Below are positions 59,483-64,000 of a stretch of DNA of 64,000 nt, piece by piece (position 1 is the stretch's first letter; each line of letters opens with the position of its first letter). The notes under the pieces were generated by a model. It ran no database searches. It was not told the origin of the DNA and saw nothing but the letters and a program-made list of their open reading frames with translations. The position numbers and the translations under genes are program-made. Source of the DNA: Kitasatospora sp. MAA19 (GTDB lineage Bacteria > Actinomycetota > Actinomycetes > Streptomycetales > Streptomycetaceae); assembly GCF_029894125.1 (NCBI RefSeq), contig NZ_JARXYZ010000012.1, positions 1 through 64,000 on the forward strand, written 5' to 3'.

Positions 59483-61576
59483 TCAGGACAGGACGGTCCA
59501 GCTCTGTCCGGCCGCGGTGGAGCTGGCCGGGTCGGTCATCACGGTCGAGCCCGCGCCGGTGCCGGAGGCGTCCAGGGTCAGGCCGTTGCCGACGTTGGTG
59601 ATGGTGAGTGCGCCGGAGCCGTTCTGGGTGACCTTCCACTTCTGCCAGGGGTTGTTGGCCGAGGGGTTGAGCAGGTACGCGCTGCCGACGCCGCCGCCGG
59701 CGGCGAGGACGGTGTGCACCTGGGTGCCGGTGGTGCAGTTGTCGGTGATCTGGACGGTGCCGTCCGCGTTGGGCGTGAAGAGCCACTGCTCGGCGGGCTG
59801 GCCGTTGGCGTAGGTGTTGACGACGGCGTTGCCGCCCACCGCCGCGCTGCAGGTGCCCTGCACCTGGAGTGCGAGGCCGCCGGTGCCGCTCGCGCTGATC
59901 GCGTGGTAGCGGCCGTCGCCGACGATGCCGGTCTGCGTGTTGCCGCTGCCGCCGTTACTGCCGCTGCCGCCGCCGGTGATCCGGTAGAGCGCGGTGCCGT
60001 GGGCGGGGATCCAGTTGCCTCCGATGGTGCCGGTGGTGGTGCCGGTCGCGCCGCTCCAGATCTCGCGGTAGGTGTAGGAGCTGCCGGTCAGCCCGAGATC
60101 GGCGAAGGTGGCGCTGGGCATGGCCCAGTTGTTGGGGTCCTGGTTGACCAGCGCGACGGCGAGGTCGCCGTTGGCCAGCCGGCGCTTGAGAATGACCGGG
60201 GCGGTGGCGGAGGAGGGCGGGTTGCCGACCAGGGTGGCGGGCTTGGCGAGACTGTCCTGGTCGATGGCGATCACGTCGGGGTTCTTCATGATCGCCAGGG
60301 CGGAGGCGCTGATGCCGGTGGACCAGGTGTAGCCGTTCCCGGAACGCTGGGAGTCCGCGGTGGTGCGCAGGTCGGCCCCGGAGATGAGCGGAGCGGCCAT
60401 CATCGACAGGATGGACAGCTCGGTGCGGGACTCGTCGTCGGTGAACGGCTTGTTGCCCTTGTAGGTGTCGGTGACGCCCCAGATGCCGTTGACGTCCTGC
60501 CAGCCGGCGAACATCATGTCCAGGTCGTTCCAGCTGCCGGGGTGGACGTTGCCCGGGTACTTCAGGGCGGTCTGCAGCTGGCCGTTGTAGAGGACGCCGT
60601 CCAGTTCGCTGTCCCGGTCACCGCCGATGCGGCACATGTTGGCGACCTGGCCGCACCACACGCCGGTGGGCGAGTAGCCGGGCGCCTGGTGCGGCTGGGT
60701 GCCGGCGGCCTGGATCAGCGGGTCGGTGCGAGCCGGGTCGTTGGCGCTCAGCAGGTACGGGATGCCGGTGTGCGCGGGCTGCGCGGACAGGCTGAGGGTG
60801 ACCTTCGGCTTGCCCTGGGCGGCGGTGGCGGCGTCCAGGGCGTGCTGGAAGGTCTGGGTGCGGGCGTAGATGGACTGGGTGAGTTCCTTGCCCTCGCCCT
60901 GCGGGTAGTAGGCGTAGCCGTCGGGGCCGGTGATGGTGGGGCCGTAGGGGCAGTCGTCGTACTTGACGAAGTCGACGCCCCAGGAGACGAAGTCGGTGGC
61001 GTCGGTGGCCTCGTGGCCCAGGCTGCCGGGGTGGCCCTGGCAGGTGGTGTACGTGTCGGTGGCGTACAGACCGAGCTTCATGCCCTTGCTGTGGGCGTAC
61101 CAGGACAGGTACTGGATGCCGTTCACCGTCGCGCCGTTGACGGCCTGTGCGGGAAAGTTGTGCGGGTCGGGCGCCAGGTGTCCGCTGGTGGTGTCGTTGC
61201 CCGTGCCGTCGGTGCCGGAGACCGGGTTGCCGTTGTTGTCGTAGAGCTGCATCGCGTTGTCGGCGGTCTTCGCGAAGTCCGCGCTCTGGCCGTCGCGGTG
61301 GCGCATCGACCAGCCGTCGTCGATCGTGACGGTGTTGTAGCCCGCCTGCACCAAGCCGTTGGCGGACATGAAGTCGATGGTCTGCTTGACCTGTTGCTCG
61401 TTGACCTGGGTGCCCAGGCTGTTCCAGGAGTTCCAGCCCATCGGAGGGGTCAGGGCGTTGCCGTTGCCGAGGGCGGCGGCCGAAGTGGCGCCGCTCAGGG
61501 TGAGGGCGCCGAGACCGGAGGCGGCCAGCGCCATGGCGGTCAGGGCACCGGCGAAACGGTGAACGGGGATGCGCAT
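59483..61576 (-). CDS. secreted GH27 alpha-galactosidase with ricin-type lectin domain
   Basis: A 697-residue secreted enzyme. ATG 61576 gives a signal peptide (MRIPVHRFAGALTAMALAAS, cleavage near AAALG). The GH27 barrel has PPMGWNSWNSLG, VTIDDGWSMRHRDG, the nucleophile Asp in FVKYDDCPYG and acid/base region WNDLDMMFAGW. A C-terminal all-beta domain follows. After a Gly/Ser/Asn linker (about 555-570) comes a CBM13/ricin B-type lectin module (about 572-697) with QPAEQWLF and NPWQKWKV QxW repeats. It probably strips alpha-galactose from plant polysaccharide outside the cell. It is paralogous to the GH27 gene at 63346, which runs the other way. Confidence 0.94.
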   Translation of the reverse strand: MRIPVHRFAGALTAMALAASGLGALTLSGATSAAALGNGNALTPPMGWNSWNSLGTQVNEQQVKQTIDFMSANGLVQAGYNTVTIDDGWSMRHRDGQSADFAKTADNAMQLYDNNGNPVSGTDGTGNDTTSGHLAPDPHNFPAQAVNGATVNGIQYLSWYAHSKGMKLGLYATDTYTTCQGHPGSLGHEATDATDFVSWGVDFVKYDDCPYGPTITGPDGYAYYPQGEGKELTQSIYARTQTFQHALDAATAAQGKPKVTLSLSAQPAHTGIPYLLSANDPARTDPLIQAAGTQPHQAPGYSPTGVWCGQVANMCRIGGDRDSELDGVLYNGQLQTALKYPGNVHPGSWNDLDMMFAGWQDVNGIWGVTDTYKGNKPFTDDESRTELSILSMMAAPLISGADLRTTADSQRSGNGYTWSTGISASALAIMKNPDVIAIDQDSLAKPATLVGNPPSSATAPVILKRRLANGDLAVALVNQDPNNWAMPSATFADLGLTGSSYTYREIWSGATGTTTGTIGGNWIPAHGTALYRITGGGSGSNGGSGNTQTGIVGDGRYHAISASGTGGLALQVQGTCSAAVGGNAVVNTYANGQPAEQWLFTPNADGTVQITDNCTTGTQVHTVLAAGGGVGSAYLLNPSANNPWQKWKVTQNGSGALTITNVGNGLTLDASGTGAGSTVMTDPASSTAAGQSWTVLS

Positions 61577-61995
61577 GTGGGGGCTCCAACGTGGGGGATC
61601 TGGCCGGGCGTTCCCTTGCGCGTGCCGGGCCAGGAGGGGCGGGATTCCTCGTGCGCTGAGGCGTCGTCGATCACGGCGCGACTCCGGAGAGGGGGGCGAG
61701 TCGCATGCGCTCGAAGCGGGTGTCGGGTGACCGGCCCCGAATCGGCACCTGCCGGTACGGCCGGATGTGGCGGGGTCGGGCGAGCCGACAGTGCTGCTTC
61801 GCGGGGCGTCGCAGCCGACGGGGCACAGCACGAGGGTGGTTGGGCGTGCCGACGAAACGTCAGCGGTAGTGCCATACGATATTGCACTGGTGGATGGTCA
61901 ACAAGAGTCAACACAATCAATCGACTTCGATCAGGATTCCCCGTGGCTCGGCCGAGGTGATCCGCGGTGCGCATGCCACCAGGCCCGCCGGCACG
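61577..61995. other. 419-bp spacer upstream of the GH27 gene
   Basis: No gene recognised. Near 61892-61921 there is an AT-richer stretch with two GTCAACA repeats, which on the minus strand supplies TTGACT and TTGACC boxes and may hold the GH27 promoter. Confidence 0.5.
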
Positions 61996-63027
61996 TCATG
62001 TGCAGAGTGCGCCGGAGGCCTGCCAGTTGGAGGGGTCCACCATGATGGCGGGGACGATGGTCTCGCGCGGGAGGTCCTTGTGGCCCTTCAGCCGGTCGAC
62101 CATCTGCTGGACGGCGAGTGCGCCGACGTCGGTCCCCTTGATGAGCAGCGCGGCCCGCATCGCGCTGGGCTTGCCGGGCAGCCAGTCCTTGCAGGCGAGG
62201 TACGCGCCGATGCCGATGCCGATGACGTTGTCCGGTCCGAAGCCCGCGTCGCTCAGGGCCTTGATTCCGCCTTCCACGTTCTCGTCGTTGCAGCCCCAGA
62301 CCACCCAGTGCTTGACGCCGGGGCTGGAGGCGAGGGCGTAGGCGGTTCTGCGGCGGGCGTCCTCGACGGTGTTGGCCGTCCCGACCTTCGTGTTCTTCAG
62401 CACCGCACCGGCGTGGACGGAGAACGCGTCCGCCGCCGCGTTCACGCGGTCCCGGCAGACGGGGATGTCGTTGTTCCAGATCGAGAGCATCGAGGTGTCG
62501 GCGGTCTTCCAGCCCGCTCTGGCGTACTCGGTGGCCGCGCGTTCGCCGACCGAGGCGCCCATGGTGGCGCCGTTGAACCCGACCCGGGGCACCAGTCCGT
62601 TGGGGAAACAAGCGCTGGGATCGGGGTAGTCGGCGCAGATCTGGTCGTCGGTGGAGAGCAGCGGGATGCCGGCCTGGCGGGTGAGGGCGACGAGTTCGGG
62701 GCCCACGGACGGGTCGGGCACGACGGCGATGAGGCCGCGCGCCTTCTTGGCGACGGCGGTCCTGGCCTCCTTGAGCGCGCGGTCGCGGTCGTTGCCGAGG
62801 TCCACGACGGTCAGGTCGACACCGAGTTCGGCGGCCTTGGCCTTGGCTCCGGCCGCCTCGTCGATGAAGTACCCCTGGTCGCCCTGCTTCTGCAGGAAGG
62901 TGATGGCGAGCGGGCCCTGGCTCGTGGTGCCGGGCCCCTCGGCCGAGCACCCGGCCAGCGCCAGGGCGAGGGCGGTCGCACCGGCCGTGGTGAGGGGGGC
63001 GACCCGGCTGCGACGGCGGAAGAACAC
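61996..63027 (-). CDS. sugar-binding lipoprotein (ribose-type periplasmic-binding family)
   Basis: A 343-residue ABC-type binding protein with a basic start (VFFRRRSRVAP), a lipobox ending ALAGC, and the type I periplasmic-binding fold (LAITFLQKQGDQGYFIDEAAGAKAKAAELG, LIAVVPDPSVGPELV, HWVVWGCNDENVEGG). Such proteins feed sugar ABC importers or sensors. GTG 63027 is chosen (GGAG upstream); the frame extends to 63075 through an operator-like palindrome. No permease or ATPase gene follows on this strand, so it may serve a transporter elsewhere or act as an orphan sensor. Confidence 0.88.
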   Translation of the reverse strand: MFFRRRSRVAPLTTAGATALALALAGCSAEGPGTTSQGPLAITFLQKQGDQGYFIDEAAGAKAKAAELGVDLTVVDLGNDRDRALKEARTAVAKKARGLIAVVPDPSVGPELVALTRQAGIPLLSTDDQICADYPDPSACFPNGLVPRVGFNGATMGASVGERAATEYARAGWKTADTSMLSIWNNDIPVCRDRVNAAADAFSVHAGAVLKNTKVGTANTVEDARRRTAYALASSPGVKHWVVWGCNDENVEGGIKALSDAGFGPDNVIGIGIGAYLACKDWLPGKPSAMRAALLIKGTDVGALAVQQMVDRLKGHKDLPRETIVPAIMVDPSNWQASGALCT

Positions 63028-63062
63028 GGAAACGCTCCAAGGGCAGGACAAGAGCCTGAGTG

Positions 63063-63076
63063 TTTGAACGTTCAAA
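63063..63076. promoter_or_regulatory. LacI-type palindromic operator candidate
   Basis: TTTGAACGTTCAAA is a perfect 14-bp palindrome with the central CG typical of LacI-family operators, 36 bp upstream of the sugar-binding protein start and in the 318-bp gap shared with the divergent GH27 gene. The rest of 63028-63345 shows no gene. Confidence 0.6.
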
Positions 63077-63345
63077 ACACCCAGAACCGAACGGAGTCGA
63101 ACGCGATGGTGACAGGAAACGCCACGTTCACCCGGCGGTCAAGATCTGGCGGCCCGCAAGCTGCGGGCCGATACCCGCTCGTTACGGGCGCATGTCCGAC
63201 GACTTGAGTCGGCCGGGGCGAGCCACTAGCCTGCGCCTGCTTCTGTTGAGTCCTGTGCAGGTTCTGTCAATATCCGACATTACCGAACATCTCGCACCAG
63301 GGGCTCGCTCTGGCATCCCCCACTGCCCTCCACTGTGGAGCACCC

Positions 63346-64000
63346 ATGCGCCTACGCCTGCGCCCATCCCCTCGCGCCCTCGCCGGCGCCCTGCTGTCGC
63401 TCGCCCTGGCGAGCTCGAGCCTCGGTGCCGTCGCGCTGAGCACGGCCACCCCGGCCGCCGCCCTGGACAACGGCACCGCCCGCACCCCGCCGATGGGCTG
63501 GAACTCCTGGAACTCACTCGGTACCAACGTGAGCGAGCAGCAGGTCAAGCAGACCATCGACTTCATGTCCGCCAACGGCCTGGTGGCGGCCGGCTACAAC
63601 ACCGTCACCATCGACGACGGCTGGTCGCTCTGGCACCGCGACGGCCAGACCACCGACCTGGTGCGAACCTCGTACGGTTCGATGCAGCTCTACGACGCCG
63701 CCGGCAACCCGGTCGCCGGCACGGACGGCACCGGCAACGACCCGACCTCCGGCCACCTGATCCCGCGCCCGGACACCTTCCCCTCGCAGACCGTCAACGG
63801 GCAGACCGTCAACGGCATCCAGTACCTGGCCTGGTACGCCCACAGCAAGGGCATGAAGTTCGGCCTGTACGGCACCGACACCTACCTGACCTGCCAGATG
63901 CACCCCGGCAGCCTCGGCCACGAGTCCACGGACGCCGCCGACTTCGTGTCCTGGGGCGTGGACTACGTCAAGTACGACGACTGCCCGTACGGCCCGCAGA
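63346..64000 (+). CDS. secreted GH27 alpha-galactosidase, second copy (truncated by window end)
   Basis: The first 218 residues of a GH27 enzyme. ATG 63346 (GGAG upstream) gives a signal peptide (MRLRLRPSPRALAGALLSLA, cleavage near PAAAL). The barrel start has PPMGWNSWNSLGTNVSEQQV, VTIDDGWSLWHRDG and VKYDDCPYG containing the nucleophile Asp. It is very similar over this stretch to the GH27 at 59483-61576, indicating a gene duplication. Whether it also carries a lectin module cannot be seen. Confidence 0.93.
   Translation, partial: MRLRLRPSPRALAGALLSLALASSSLGAVALSTATPAAALDNGTARTPPMGWNSWNSLGTNVSEQQVKQTIDFMSANGLVAAGYNTVTIDDGWSLWHRDGQTTDLVRTSYGSMQLYDAAGNPVAGTDGTGNDPTSGHLIPRPDTFPSQTVNGQTVNGIQYLAWYAHSKGMKFGLYGTDTYLTCQMHPGSLGHESTDAADFVSWGVDYVKYDDCPYGPQ

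Noticed and set aside
59714..61960. Plus-strand open frame (748 codons) opposite the GH27 gene
   Set aside because: Antisense composition artefact; the minus strand carries GH27 catalytic motifs and a signal peptide.
1..64000. tRNA, rRNA, CRISPR arrays and insertion sequences
   Set aside because: Looked for by eye; no cloverleaf, array of regular repeats, or transposase sequence was recognised.

Overview
The window is high-GC DNA with streptomycete-style genes (GTG starts, strong GGAGG ribosome binding sites, twin-arginine and lipoprotein signals, secreted glycosidases, many P450s). It fits a Streptomyces or Kitasatospora-type chromosome. It splits into an antibiotic-type biosynthetic cluster (1 to about 41.9 kb) and an ordinary carbohydrate-utilisation region (about 42 to 64 kb).

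Biosynthetic region. The left edge holds the 5' end of a modular type I polyketide synthase on the minus strand. It opens with a KSQ-AT-ACP loading module and continues into a first extension KS and AT that run off the window. Rightward lie two ferredoxins, a 14-helix exporter and a second MFS transporter, four cytochrome P450s, a type II thioesterase, a TauD-type dioxygenase, and four SAM methyltransferases, three of them one sequence family. There are also a PrpD-like dehydratase, two CitE-like lyases, a metal-dependent cyclase/hydrolase, an APH-type kinase, an aldo/keto reductase and two luciferase-like flavin monooxygenases. Next come a carboxylesterase with a tyrosine phosphatase, a CaiB-type CoA transferase, a short adenylate-forming enzyme, an alpha/beta hydrolase and SnoaL-like proteins. 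No deoxysugar pathway is visible. The cluster ends with a LuxR-type regulator and a divergent, intact dnaE (DNA polymerase III alpha) copy translationally coupled to a small Cys-rich protein.

Two signals tie this region together. First, a 16-bp palindrome (consensus GTGnACCnnGGTnCAC) recurs 14 times in eight intergenic gaps. In 10 of the 14 copies it abuts a -35 box followed 17-18 bp later by a TAGAAN-like -10. This looks like a cluster-wide activator site, and the LuxR protein is the in-window candidate for binding it. Second, the extra dnaE resembles the target-duplicate self-resistance known for nargenicin-type macrolides, which inhibit DnaE. PrpD, CitE, CoA-transferase and adenylation genes further suggest a CoA-linked di- or tricarboxylate unit, as would be needed for a maleic-anhydride-bearing relative such as luminamicin. 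The product assignment is inference.

Carbohydrate region. A GH36 alpha-galactosidase diverges from a ROK regulator followed by a sugar ABC transporter (lipoprotein plus two permeases), a secreted GH5-like enzyme with novel-looking C-terminal repeats, and a GH35 beta-galactosidase. Beyond an integrase remnant lie a Pro/Thr-rich lipoprotein, a secreted beta-propeller protein, an FAD oxidoreductase whose 3' end looks rearranged, and a TetR regulator with a palindromic operator. The window closes with a secreted GH27 alpha-galactosidase carrying a ricin-type lectin domain, a sugar-binding lipoprotein behind a LacI-type palindrome, and the start of a second GH27 enzyme. I saw no rRNA, tRNA, CRISPR array or insertion sequence.
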